The translations under genes and the position numbers were made by a program. A stretch of DNA of 58,591 bases from Acrasis kona (lineage: Eukaryota > Heterolobosea > Eutetramitea > Acrasida > Acrasidae), in the NCBI GenBank assembly GCA_026419775.2, contig JAOPGA020000766.1, forward strand, positions 1 through 58,591, read 5' to 3'. Under the pieces are notes generated by a model. That model did not search any database, was not told the origin of the DNA, and saw only the letters and a list, made by a program, of their open reading frames with translations. Within the stretch, counting starts at the first letter, position 1. Every line of letters starts with the position of its first letter. This document shows, one piece after another, positions 21,001-32,500 of this stretch.

Positions 21001-23909
21001 CCGCTGATTCCGTATTGTAAAATGGCATTCACTCCGATGGCGGACAAACAGACCGATAACGCGACTTGTCCGTTCACTTGGGCCACCACCATTAGATTTA
21101 ACAACAAATCATAAAAGATTTTAATGCGCGGTTGTAATTCCAAAATCAACGAATCGACGCGAATGGAAATTTGTTCGGCATCCGTGTATAATTTTGATAA
21201 TTTCGAATCGATGCAATCTCGATAAAATTGTGTGCTTTTTTGAATCTCCGAAATGTCCTTGATGTCCGGCAAATCAACTCCGTAATATCTCAAAACTCCC
21301 ACGCTTGATTTGAGCCAAGATTCGCTCAGTCCTGAAATGTTACCCAATTCCACAATTTGTGAATAAATTTCGATGATTTGCATGTCGTCGTCTTTTGCGT
21401 GAATCAGAAGCATTTCGTAAATTTCATTTGCTGATTTGTAATAGCTCATGAGTCGTTGACTGGTTGCTAACTTCATGTAAAGTTGAATGCCTAACGAGCG
21501 ATCCTTTGTCCAGGATTCTTCGACGGTTGGATGGAGTTTACAAAACAAGTCAACTCCGGATCGAAAATAAGAGTCGGCTGTGGAATAAGCAGAACTGTTC
21601 AAAGCAATGACGCCTGCTTGAATGTTGTATCGGATTAGTTCTTTACAAGCAGACAAATCGCCCTCTATTACAAAACGGCCCTTGTTCATGTGATCTACGA
21701 TTTCACACAAGTCTTTTCCTTGAGGTGGAGAGTTTGACTGGGAGTGAGTGGATAACCAACGGCTTGCAATACAATAATGTTTGGAAGACTTTTCTTGAAT
21801 GTTTAGACGGGAGTAAGCAACTTCTTGGACCCTATCGTGCGCAAAGTAAATACGATTCCCGACTAATTGCAAAAGACTGGCATTGAGTGCTGGATATAAA
21901 TCATCCATGACTTTGTATTCGTCTTTATTCATGCTAATGGCCAATCGGCTCAATAAACAATTATTACCCAAACAACTCATCCATGAAATGGCTTCCTTGG
22001 TGACATTGTTGAATTGTTCAATTCTCCTTGACATTAAATGGATGACATTCTCAGTGACCGATAGAGCCTTGATTTGTTCCATGTCCCATGTCCATTGCTT
22101 CAATGAAACATCTCTCCAAAGCAGTCCATCTTGTACCAACGACTCCACGAACAATTTCACGAAGAATGGATTCCCGTTCGTTTTTTCGTAAACAATGTTC
22201 GACAAGTCCGTAGCGTGTTCGTTCTGTATGGCATCCTTGATCCATAATCCTACTTGGTCAATGTGAAGAGGTCCTAAGGTAATGTCTACGACGTTTACTT
22301 TGTCTCTAATGTATTTTAATGTAGGCACAACAATGTGGTCCGGAGTGATTTCATTGTCCCGATATGAAATGATTAGTAACGTATGGCTTTCGATGTGTTC
22401 CAAAAGGATTCTGATGAGGTGTAAGCTTTCTCTGTCGCTCCATTGAATGTCATCTAAAAGTAAAACTAAAGGCATCTCAGGTCCAGTCATGCTTATTATT
22501 AAATTACCAAACAAGTTCATCAAAACGTTTTTGGTTTCCGTGGCAGACATTTTAGGAGGCGGTTGTTGCGGTCCTATAATGTCTTTAAGGGAAGGTATGA
22601 GGTCGATGAGGAGTTGTGAGAATTTTGGGTCTAAAACATTATCCAACTTTTCTTTCCAATTGATGTGTACGTTGTTGTCAATGATTTGTTTAATGAGGGA
22701 TTGAAGAGCGTCGCTGATGGCACTGTATGCAATGTTTCTTTCAAACTGATCGAATTTTCCAGTGATGAAGTGACCGTTGTGGAGTTGGACTGTTTTTTGT
22801 ATTTCTCTAATCAAACTAGACTTTCCTATTCCTCTATAATGTTGTTTATTTTTTGAAGAAAAATTGTAAACTTACGAATAGCCGCTCACGAAAATGACTT
22901 GCATTTTTCCGGTGCTACATACCTGCTCAAACAAGTCAATTAATTGTTTGGTTTGTACTTCTCTGCCATAAAGTTTTTTTGGCATTGAAAACTTCTCAAC
23001 ATAATCCCTGGTCCCAACAGCGAAGGGTTCTACATGATTGGTATTTGGTTTTAGTTTATTCAAACATGTTTCAAGGTCATAAAGCAAACCACGACATGAT
23101 TGGTATCTTTCGTCGGCGTCCTTTTCTAATAATTTAAACACAATGTCTCTAATCACTTGTGGAATGGAAGTTGGAAGTGGAGGCGCTTGACTTGCGATAT
23201 GTGCATGAATTACACTAACCATGTCCATCGCTGGGAATGGCACGCTCCCGGTTAACATTTGATAAAATGTTATTCCTAGTGAATAAAAATCAGAACGGTA
23301 GTCAATGGTTCGGTTAACTCTCCCAGTTTGTTCTGGACTTATGTAAGCGAGAGTGCCGTGTATTCTTTGGATGGTATTTGGTGCCCCTTGCTCAGTTTCT
23401 TCTTGTAGTCGCGTGGCGCAACCAAAATCAATTTGGGATATTTCACCGTCGCTCCGAAGAATCATGTTGCTTGGTTTAATGTCTTTGTGTATCACACCTG
23501 CATCATGAATACTTTGTATCCCCTTCACAATTTTAATGGCATAGTTTAGAAATAAAGGAATAGTAAACCCAGAGGATGGTATAGCACTTAGTAAACTTCT
23601 GCAGTCATTGTCTTCCATCAGAATTGCGACATCTTCTCCTTTTTTTAAAAATAATAAAAGCCGGATAATATTTTCATGACGACCACTATCAAGAATATGC
23701 TGTACTAGATCAAATTCTCTGCGAAGACTCTCTGCCCTGCGACTTTTCGCGGAATCTGGTGATAGCGTCTTAACAATCACCTTTGTCCCCGACACGAGAG
23801 TTCCGTATGGTGTTTGGGTAGAAGGACCAATGAATCGGGCTTTTATTACTTGCGAGTGTGTACTCGCATATAATACATCCATGGGTTCGTACCATGGCTC
23901 ATCCTTCAT
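18018..23909 (-). CDS. Ser/Thr kinase-ATPase-GAF-hybrid histidine kinase
   Basis: Two exons (23909-22876, 22833-18018) and a 42 bp intron give 1,949 residues. The order is: Ser/Thr kinase-like domain (about 10-270; HKDIKPSN near 143, IDFGCA), AAA ATPase (Walker A GYSGIGKSS spans the splice site near 345; Walker B LVLLLDDI), a long helical region (about 620-1300), GAF (about 1355-1505), HisKA (ICHEIRNP, His near 1566), HATPase (NLITNAIKF, GGSGLGL) and receiver (AEDNNINQR, Asp in LIIMDIVMP near 1876, Lys in LNKPIS). This is the Chk1/group X hybrid kinase plan known in fungi, slime moulds and some bacteria. A 22-residue unit, MRSMEQLAxxQxKRAEEE, is tandemly repeated before HisKA as a signalling coiled coil. 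Likely a soluble stress or nutrient sensor. Confidence 0.92.
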
Positions 23910-24643
23910 GTCAATATTTTGGGCAAAGTTGCTCCTAATTTAGTTTTCAACCGGAAATCATATTGTAGATTGTCCTCACTTGGGCAACAGATAAGAAGTA
24001 CTGGTATTGTCGATCGACAGTTCAACAAATACATTTTCATACAGCGCATGAAGAAAAAAGTACATCACATAAAACTTGCGAATATCCGAGGCACTTGCCA
24101 AACAAGGATTGTTAAACACCCGCACCAAAGATACCACGTATTACCAAGGTAGTGCAAGGTGAGGATGTTAATTATACAATTTACGAAATGTTCCACTCGA
24201 TCCATAACAGAGACCATAACTCTCTTGTGAAAAGATTCTCTCTACATCGAGATTAAAATAGCTTTCATATTACCCCGGGACCTCTAACCAGATGACCGGA
24301 TAATTACAAAAAAACCGCTGTGAAATTCCTGATGAGGCAATCGAAATGGAGAACTTACAATTCAACCAATGAAAGAATTCTATAGATTGAAATAAGAGAG
24401 GTTAAAGGCAATACAAAAACTTTTAGGCGGTGATGGCTAGTTTCCATTTTTTTTAATATGCTGTTACAGTTTAAATTTTTATATTTTATTAAAATACTAA
24501 GCACTGTTCGATCATACTTTTATATCCATTGTTTCCTTAAACTCATTATGGAACCTGATCTTTGTAAAGGTTTTTGATTGAATAGATCTATTTTAAAGGA
24601 CTATTTTTGAAGTCAATGGAACACAAAACAAACAATTCATATC
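23910..24643. other. Intergenic region between divergent genes, no gene seen
   Basis: About 730 bases between the divergent starts of the kinase gene and the two-TM protein gene, so it should hold both promoters. A short frame at 23919-24152 begins without ATG and has no recognisable sequence. No RNA gene is seen. Confidence 0.5.
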
Positions 24644-25810
24644 ATGTCCAACAATGATACAGTAATTGACATCCCCTCTCTTTTTGATAAAGAGGGTTGG
24701 AGGCAGGCCGTTTTGAAGGAGCTCAATGAACAAGGCCGCCTTCGTTTTAGCATGGACGATTTCATTCTTCGTAATCGCATACCAGCGAATTTCAACCCTA
24801 GTGAAGACTGGCTGCTCCTAGGTCACCCTTCACTATTTAGATATAGAAATCTGTTTTTAGGACATTATCAAACGAACTACCTCTCCATCAGGTACTGTCA
24901 TGACATCGAAAAACACGGTCAAGATTACGACGGTGATTTTCCACAACCTATAGATTTTCTCGTCGTGAAAATGAATCCATCCCTAGAATATGAATTAGGA
25001 TTGTTGGAGGCGGCATTTGATGATAGTGTTGTGGAAGAGGGCACTCTTAAATCAAGAATGCGACATGCAAAAAGTAAAAAGCCCCTCAACTACGAGAAGC
25101 AACTACACATTGCCGACGACTTTTTTGAAATGGATGGGACCGAGACTATTTCCAAAGAGGAGTGGCTCGGAGAGAGACCAAGAGCATTTGCCCTAAATGA
25201 CATCAAGACAATCAAGATTTATGCCAACCAACTTATCGACAGACTCAAGGTCATTACGAAGGACGGTAAAGTTTATTGTTTTGGCAGCAAGTACAAAGAG
25301 CACCACAAAGAGTTTGTAATTGATATGGAACACAGCTCTCCATTAATAATAACTTGGGGGAACATCATTGGACTTTCTGGTGTGGTGAAGGTGATCCGAA
25401 AGATTGAGAGTAATGGTCAAGTATGTGAGCTTAACAGGAAAAAAGATCCGAAAAGTACGGTCCCGGATAACGACACCACCACTTTCTACCGTGGTTTGCC
25501 TTCTAACAAGTCTCAAAATGTAATGATCAAGATTGATCCCGTTAAACTCCATTCATATCATATCAATGCCATCAGCATTGTTAAGGAGCCAATCATGTCA
25601 ACAAATCACGTTTGGAGGACATTATCCACAATTCTCAAGTTTGTACCAGCACTTTTGGTTTTAGCCACCTCCTGTGTTGCATTAGTAAGTTCCACGGAGA
25701 CATACCATATCGATAAGAAGGTGCCGACGGTGCTTGCTTTGGCCACGGCCATATCTGTATTGTTTAATTTGACTGTAAGTTTGTTTAATGATAATTATTT
25801 TAATAAATGA
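24644..25810 (+). CDS. Unknown tail-anchored two-TM protein (388 aa)
   Basis: A single-exon protein of 388 residues starting MSNNDTVIDIPSLF. The first 320 residues are soluble, acidic and rich in aromatic residues (NFNPSEDWLLLGHPSLFRYRN). Two C-terminal hydrophobic helices lie at about 323-345 (TLSTILKFVPALLVLATSCVAL) and 361-380 (VPTVLALATAISVLFNLTV). There is no signal peptide, so the bulk is probably cytosolic and held to a membrane by the C-terminal hairpin. I recognise no domain. A polyadenylation-type sequence overlaps the stop region (AATAAATGA). Confidence 0.75.
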   Translation: MSNNDTVIDIPSLFDKEGWRQAVLKELNEQGRLRFSMDDFILRNRIPANFNPSEDWLLLGHPSLFRYRNLFLGHYQTNYLSIRYCHDIEKHGQDYDGDFPQPIDFLVVKMNPSLEYELGLLEAAFDDSVVEEGTLKSRMRHAKSKKPLNYEKQLHIADDFFEMDGTETISKEEWLGERPRAFALNDIKTIKIYANQLIDRLKVITKDGKVYCFGSKYKEHHKEFVIDMEHSSPLIITWGNIIGLSGVVKVIRKIESNGQVCELNRKKDPKSTVPDNDTTTFYRGLPSNKSQNVMIKIDPVKLHSYHINAISIVKEPIMSTNHVWRTLSTILKFVPALLVLATSCVALVSSTETYHIDKKVPTVLALATAISVLFNLTVSLFNDNYFNK

Positions 25811-26261
25811 ACGTTTGTATTGTAATTGAGTTGTGGTAGGCTCTTGTTAATTTCCGATTCATCTTCTTGTTTATTGTCGTCTGCTTGTCTTTGTGTTTTA
25901 AAAGATTGATATTATTAGGTTTCATTGGTAAACTATAGTTGTCATAAAAATAGACCAATCAGTCCTTGTGAATGAAACACAACAAGCAAAAGAGAATTGA
26001 ATTATTACGTTCGCTATTTTGAAGTTCGCATTAAAACTGGTGGAGAAAAACAATTTTTATTCAATGTAAGCATTAAAATGAATAGAACATTTGTGTGATT
26101 TCATTTTAAAGTTTTGTTGATTTTTCTACTTGTACAGGTGTTGGGGATTCAACAGGTGGTGATCTCGGTATCAACGAGCAGTTTTCTTCATAATATAAAA
26201 TCTCTCTTGTCGTGTCCAAACAAATCTTATCTAACGGTAAATCGTTTCTGTCTTTTTAATG
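25811..26261. other. Intergenic region between convergent genes, no gene seen
   Basis: About 450 bases between two gene 3' ends. I find no credible exon, tRNA or repeat. Confidence 0.45.
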
Positions 26262-27281
26262 TTAGTGGATTTTGAATGCGAATGTTTGTTTACCCGTTCC
26301 GAATGGATCTTCAATCTCTTTTCCGGCTTCTTCGATTCCGAGAAGAGCGAAGCTTATTAAGAAGGTTATGGCTATGGAAAACCAATACATGTCATCAAGA
26401 ACACAAAAGGGAAGTGTAATAAGATACAATAAAAGAACTTGATGTATGTGTGCAATGTAACTGAATGGAATGGGACATGTGATGATGCGGAGCAAACCAG
26501 AATCACTTGAAGACAAGTCTGTAATAAAAGTATCTAATCTACCAATTTTACCAGGGTTAGAGTTGGAAACTGGACAATTCTCATTGATCCAATCTGAGAT
26601 TAAAATTAAAATGGAACCAGATGAGTTTCTTGAGCCATGTATAAAATCAGTTTCTTCCGTGCTCAATAAATGTTCTGCTTGGTTGACTTCCTCTCCTCTC
26701 AGCTTCGCCTTTAGTGCATAAATGAAGGCAACTAACAGCTCTCCTAATCCACTCTTGATTGGTTTCTTCTCAAATGCTCTGACACATCTCATTAAATTTA
26801 TGGAACTAACTGTGACATTGGCCCAAAGCTTTCGACCTGTCGTAATTATTAGTGACAAAAAATTAAAGAACAACAAACCTTCCCAGTATCGATCGTAAGA
26901 ACTATTGGTTCTGTACACCAACAACAATCCCAGAGGTACACCTAATAGATTGTGACCCGTGGCCTTCCAAACTGGTATATTATAGCCATAGTTCTTTAAC
27001 GTGGCGAGCAGCACAGAGATTAAAGTAAAGAACATCACTCTTAGCAAAACATGCCATGACACGATACCTCTTATGGAAAACAAAACACGCCACCATTGTC
27101 TGTTTATCCCCTTTTTGGGACTTATTGACGAGTATCCTGCCTGTGCTTTAATGGCGATATCGTTGGGCTTGAGTTTTTCGTTAAGCAGCTTGAACATTGT
27201 GTTATGACAACTCAAGTGTGGTTCCAAAACTACAATGTGGTCGTCGATACTAGAGGACGGAGTGGAAGTCGCTGAGGTCAT
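26262..27281 (-). CDS. Bestrophin-like (RFP-TM/YneE family) anion channel
   Basis: 339 residues in one exon. It contains the family core: a first helix (HVLLRVMFFTLISVLLATL), then NLLGVPLGLLLVYRTNSSYDRYWEG, where the R-x-N-x-x-Y-x-R-Y/F-W-E motif is diagnostic, then FNFLSLIITTGRKLWANV. C-terminal helices include LLYLITLPFCVLDDMYWFSIAITFLISFALLGIEEAGKEIEDPFG; the last motif (IEExGxEIEDPFG) is also conserved. Bestrophins form pentameric chloride or bicarbonate channels; YneE-type relatives occur in bacteria, plants (thylakoid) and protists. No organelle targeting sequence is obvious, so plasma membrane or an endomembrane is likely. Confidence 0.88.
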   Translation of the reverse strand: MTSATSTPSSSIDDHIVVLEPHLSCHNTMFKLLNEKLKPNDIAIKAQAGYSSISPKKGINRQWWRVLFSIRGIVSWHVLLRVMFFTLISVLLATLKNYGYNIPVWKATGHNLLGVPLGLLLVYRTNSSYDRYWEGLLFFNFLSLIITTGRKLWANVTVSSINLMRCVRAFEKKPIKSGLGELLVAFIYALKAKLRGEEVNQAEHLLSTEETDFIHGSRNSSGSILILISDWINENCPVSNSNPGKIGRLDTFITDLSSSDSGLLRIITCPIPFSYIAHIHQVLLLYLITLPFCVLDDMYWFSIAITFLISFALLGIEEAGKEIEDPFGTGKQTFAFKIH

Positions 27282-27491
27282 GTGCTTATTTTTATTGACG
27301 TTGGAAGCATATTTGTGTTGTCTCCTCCCTATTCAGGATGATTGACATCAATCAATCACTTTTGAGGCCTTGAATTACAAAATGCTTTTGATGTCTCGCG
27401 TGGGAAGCGTGTATTTTGTAAAGAAGCATGTTTTTAATGGGGTACGTCTTTGAAGGAAAAAGACATGGAAGAAAATACAGCAATAATAAAG

Positions 27492-27743
27492 TCAATGTAC
27501 GAAACCACTTGGTTTTACACCAAGAACATCAAATACACGGTTGTTTAAATGAATATATCTATATTGCGAAATGTGATTGATTAGAATTTCATCGGGTAGA
27601 GCTGCCAAGAATGTTGGGTCGATTGCAAATTCTTGTGGTAGTTGCGGTGGTTGTTGCTCTTGTTGTGCATTGTTGTTGGTTGTTTCGCTCGCGGTCGGTG
27701 GTATTTGGTTGTGGTTCGATGGTGGAATCGACAGGTTCGTCAT
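27492..27743 (-). pseudogene. Fragment with HUWE1-type ubiquitin-binding motif
   Basis: The 83-residue frame contains AIDPTFLAALPDEIL, the DPxFLxALPxDIRxEVL-type motif found in the DUF4414/UBM region of HUWE1/Tom1 HECT ubiquitin ligases. A Gln/Pro-rich stretch precedes it, as in those ligases. An overlapping frame (27589-27789) encodes MQVDSEEPQEMDKSVDDEP, which fits the acidic region that normally lies just upstream. I read this as a small decayed, frame-disturbed fragment of a HUWE1-like gene. A tiny functional ubiquitin-binding protein is the alternative. After the motif the sequence loses family resemblance. Confidence 0.5.
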
Positions 27744-28100
27744 CTACTGATTTATCCATCTCTTGTGGTTCTTCGGAATCTACTTGCATTGAATGTTGAT
27801 TCTCTTCGAGTGCTTGTATAGGTTGTTTCCAATTTATTCAAACGATCATCCTGTTTGTGCACCTCTAACAAACATTTTCGTAACCAACTAAAGTAATAAA
27901 GGGACAGTTGCTTGTGTTTGGATCCTTGCCAAATGATCGATCAAAAGTTTTGAATAAAAGCACGAGTCTAAATCACTGAAAATAAAATGTGTAGGAATGT
28001 GTAATTTATTGTCTAAACTACGGAACAATAGATGCGAGGTGTTTCTACCTCTGATTTGTTTTAGGGTAACCTAAAACTTTGTTTTGAAGTCAAGACTTCC
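27744..28100. other. Intergenic stretch, no further gene seen
   Basis: About 350 bases between the HUWE1-like fragment and the four-TM protein gene. No additional feature is supported. Confidence 0.4.
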
Positions 28101-28778
28101 TTAAAGTGATGATGTTGAGATCATCTCCAACTCTTGTTCACAATCAACGGTGGTCTTCATGCTTTCATATTTGTTGTAAAGATATTTGAACAACAGAGAG
28201 GTTAATTGAAGAACCACTGATACTGCAACTCTGGCTATAACAACGACCAAAAATGTATGTACTTGCTCGTAGAATTGTTTGCTTTGAATTCTACATGACG
28301 AAAACCAAAGTAAATAAACCATGACATTCTTCATTCCTCCAAGCACAAATCCTGTGATGAATCTTACAATTGAATCGACTAGTGGTTGTTAAGAGGTTTT
28401 GCATAAATTGTTCTTACCTTTTGAGTATAAATTGTACCGATCTTGTGTCTCCTCGGATAAGGACTTTAGATTTTGTCCAATGGTGTGCTGGAGGTACAAA
28501 GATAAGGATCCTAGAGCGGCACTGAAAATATCAATAATACACATGGACAAGACCAAGTTTAAAATTAATTTCTCAGAGCATCCGTTGTTGTCACCAACCA
28601 CTATGTGAGCCCAGTTCTTGTATAGGATGATTCCCCACACGCTTAGAAAAAGTGCTGATGCACTCGAAACCACAACGCTTGTTTTAGAGAGGACTGTGGA
28701 AATGAGCTGCAGGATGTTGATTGGACTCTGTGTATTTGATTCAATATTCAACTCTGTAACTTGTGTTGTGGTGCTCAT
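28101..28778 (-). CDS. Four-TM membrane protein, unknown (212 aa)
   Basis: Two exons (28778-28418, 28378-28101) separated by a 39 bp GT-AG intron give 212 residues. The start at 28778 (MSTTTQVTELN) is preferred because the preceding 22 codons look like leader sequence. Hydrophobic segments lie near residues 22-55 (ILQLISTVLSKTSVVVSSASALFLSVWGIILY), 70-92, 124-146 and 155-185. The tail is acidic (CEQELEMISTSSL) and probably cytosolic. The fold is a small tetraspan, but I see no tetraspanin or claudin signature. Splicing joins YSK to VDSIVRFITGFVLGG, extending the membrane helix. Confidence 0.65.
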
Positions 28779-29554
28779 TTTGTTTTGTGAAATAATATTA
28801 GACGTTAATCGCATTGTTTTTAAATACATTCGTGTTCGAAACATACTTAATTAGGAAGTACTCTTTCACCATTTTGATACTACGATGGCCATTGATGCTC
28901 TTTTTACAATGGTATTAATCACTTATTGGGTGGCCTCTTAACAAATTTAGGTGTATTCACAACAATTCCAAGCATTAATTGGCAATTCAACGAATAAATG
29001 CAACAGAATATTTTCTGTTAGTTGTTTGGTTTCGAAACTCGCTTGTTACTGTTGAAGATTGACTTCTTCTTTTAAGGTTAGGCATCTAGAGCTGAGATGC
29101 AAATAGCAATATTGCATTCTACTTTATAGTTAAACTCCGAGCAATTAAATACTCATATGTGAACCGGTAATTTTACTGGTTTGGAGATGTTTATTTTGGT
29201 GTTTTGTTTGGCCTTCGTGCATCCAACGGTTACGAAAATTGAAATTAAATTCAATCACAAGGGTAATAAAATTTGTATTAATTATGTTGTGTTGTCGAGA
29301 AATTTAAGCAACTTTAATGATGCCGGTTATTCAACAATTATGTTCAGTGCGCGTTTTAGATCCTAAATGTGGTAATTTTTAGATGGCGAAAGCAAGTCAT
29401 GGTGCATCTAAACTTCGTTTGATTGTGTTTCGAGTACTCATTGTTGTTGACTACAATTGCGTAATACTGAGCGCCAAAATAAAGGTGTGCGACTTTCTCA
29501 CACAAGATGACCTGACTTAAGAAAAATAGAGCACCAAAGCTCTTACTTACTGAG
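28779..29554. other. Intergenic region, possible small secreted ORF
   Basis: About 775 bases. The only frame of note is at 29187-29366 (ATG at 29187): a hydrophobic MFILVFCLAFVHP start that resembles a signal peptide, then about 45 ordinary residues. No homology is recognised and no intron is seen. It may be a small secreted protein or chance. The rest holds the promoter of the large gene starting at 29555. Confidence 0.35.
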
Positions 29555-32500
29555 ATGTTAAGCGGTGTTAGATTTCACCTCACAAACGTAAACAATTCGG
29601 ATGACTTGATAAAAGAAATTAATGAACATGGTGGTTCGATTTCTGCAACAGTTACAGATGTATTTCATTGTTATTATTTTATTTAACATATAAGGCGGAT
29701 TATGTTGTGTTGGGACGTAGAAAGATAACAAAAGCGGTTAGTGAGGCTATGGATAGCAAAGTGACAATTGTCACGGTACAATTCGTGAAAGATTGGATTG
29801 AACACAAAACGATTCCAGATCCTAATGAATTCCTTCCAGGTTAGTCTTAAAGTATCAGATGCTAACAAACTATAGACATCCCCGTTCTTATCCAATCAAC
29901 TTCAAAAAAGACTAGACAATCAGCTGATCAACCAACCACGCCAATTAAAGAAAGAGTGAATCCTATACAATCAACACCTGGGAGTGCGACCTTCGACTCT
30001 CCTGTTACAAATAAACCATTCGAATTAAAATTCGTGAATCGAGAAACGGTTGCGTACGAGCTTGCTGACTTTTTCCTCGCAAATAAACCCAAGAGTTTAT
30101 CTGAAAAGAGATATGCTAGACTTGCTCAACCGTTTGGAGCTGGCAAAACAACATTCGCATCCCGTTTCAGACAGGTGATAACCGATGCAAGATGGCAGGA
30201 GATAGAGAACAAGTATGGGCGAAAAGAAGTTGATTCCCTTAAAAACGCAAAATACGTTAAAGTTGATTTCCGTGACTTTCTAGTCCAGTTCGAAGAGAGA
30301 GGAAAACTCAGTTTATTTGAGTTTATAAAGTATAATTTCAAACGGATTTTGGATGAGGACGATCAGTTCGTAGACGGATACAAAATTCCTAATGATTTTA
30401 CTCCATGTATCGTCTGCTTTGACGAGGTTGGAGTAATCCACGATCAAAGAATTATTCAACATCTAAGAGAGGAATATAAGTTTGATTCAAAGCTCAGAAA
30501 TCAAGACCTCAATTCGTTCATACAATATGTTCACAATTTAAATGGTTGTTTTGTTTTTAAAATAACGGCATCACCTATTGGAGAAATAGTTGATGATTTT
30601 AAAGTTCATGACAGCCCCAATGCGGAGCGTTCGTTTTTTTTAAATCCCCTCCGTGAGGTACACGTGGTTGACATCCTTGAACACACCACATTAGGCAACA
30701 AGAGTATCTATCAACTCTTGACCACTAATACTGATGACATTAAAGAATTTGCCGCATTGCTGGTTGAATATACTGCAGGTTGTCCAAGAGTACTCAAAGA
30801 CTGCTTAGAATATATGATAACACATATAAAAGACAAAAGATTCAACACAAAAGACGAAAGAGTGAAAGGGATTGTTGACTCGAAAAGTCATTTGAAAAAA
30901 GAAGATCTTATACCAAACGTATTAAAAAATGAACAATCTCTATACTATGCACTTTTAATGTCAGCTCACCTCAATTACAAATTCCGTGAACAATCCCAAT
31001 ATGACTTTGCCGGTACTCAAAAAAACTTGGCTTATTGGATGTTCAAGTACAAACTTTACTTTGAGAGAGTTCAAGATAATGAAACATTTATTAGAATTAA
31101 GGTGGGCCGTCTCATTCTTGAGCTACTGGCATCAAATAGTCAATATTCTTCAGTCTATTTGAATAATTTGGTTAGTTCATGGAAATATGATGAAACAACA
31201 GACAAAGGAGCCATCTTTGAGAAGCTTACAAAGACCGCATTGATGAATCACATCTCGTTTGCGTGCTTAAATCTCATAAAAGATTGTCAGTGGAAAGATA
31301 TTTCAAATGGAATATTCAAAGAGTGCTTTTTTGGAGATTACAAAGTGAAATTGTCAAATGAGCCAGTGAAATTATGTAACGGATTCTCTAGCAGAGTCAA
31401 TGCTATTAATGACTACAACAGGCTCGATACGTGGGAACACAACTTACCTACTAATCCTGAGAGCTACAAGCACCTCTGTAGTAAACTCTTTAAAGATAAT
31501 ACTTTTTTCCAACCCGCCAAACACAGTAGTAGTTGGGATATTTGTTTTACTCTAAAACAACAGAGTGTTACTCCAGAGAAAGTGTTGTTTGATTTGATTG
31601 CATTCCAATGTAAATTTGTAAAAAACGGTGTTTCTTTTTCAGGTTTACAAGATGAGATTGATAAAATTAATCGATTGGTCGATGGACTTAAAATAAAAGT
31701 GTGTGTAGTTTTTGTGTCCACAAACTTGTCGCAGAAGGTATTAACTGCTGTGAACAAGGGATCAACACCATCTGGTTCGTTACTGCTAAAATCAGGATTT
31801 TATGAATTTCGTGCAGACCAACTGGTATCAATTAAAGAAGAGGAAATAGTAGCTTATAGTAAAGGGGACGAGGTGTTACAAGTACATGTATATAATAATA
31901 TGCAGGTACTTTTATTGAACAGCATTGGTCTCTCAAATCTGTTGAGTGAAGAGTCCCTTGAAACTTTAGAAAAAAGCAGCAAAAATTTAGATGAGGCAAC
32001 AACAGATGTGCTCAAGCGTAAGTATTGTGTTCTGTTTTTTGTATTAATGTTGTAGTGATGACACCAAACAACTTACTTTGTAATAATAATCGAAATAATA
32101 TTTTAGCTGATGAGCGAAAAGTTGTAATCATCAAGAACGGTCAAAATTGCAATGCTCAATCCGAAAAAATTAACTGCCCCAAAGAATTTTTGCAACTGCG
32201 AGACATGGTAGATACCTGTTTTTCTTTTTCTAATTCTGTCATCTGCTTAAATTCATTTGAAGCCTTTGATGACACTTCAGTCATTAGAACAAATGACGTC
32301 ATTTCAGCGTTCCGTAGTCAGAGCGATTTGGAAGCAGCCATAAATTATGAACGATTGGGTCTTGTAAGATGGGGAGTGCCCGGCGAAGGAAATTGCCTGT
32401 TCATTAGTATTGGAGAACTTGTTCAAGATGCGGTCGCTAGAAAAACAATAACGAATTACATGAGGAAAGAACTAGAACAATATATGAAGATGAAAATTTC

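Noticed and set aside
32056-32106. An 89 bp version of intron 3 in the BRCT-OTU gene ending at 32106
   Set aside because: A 38 bp version ending at 32055 keeps frame and fits the size of the other introns; the longer one stays possible but less likely.
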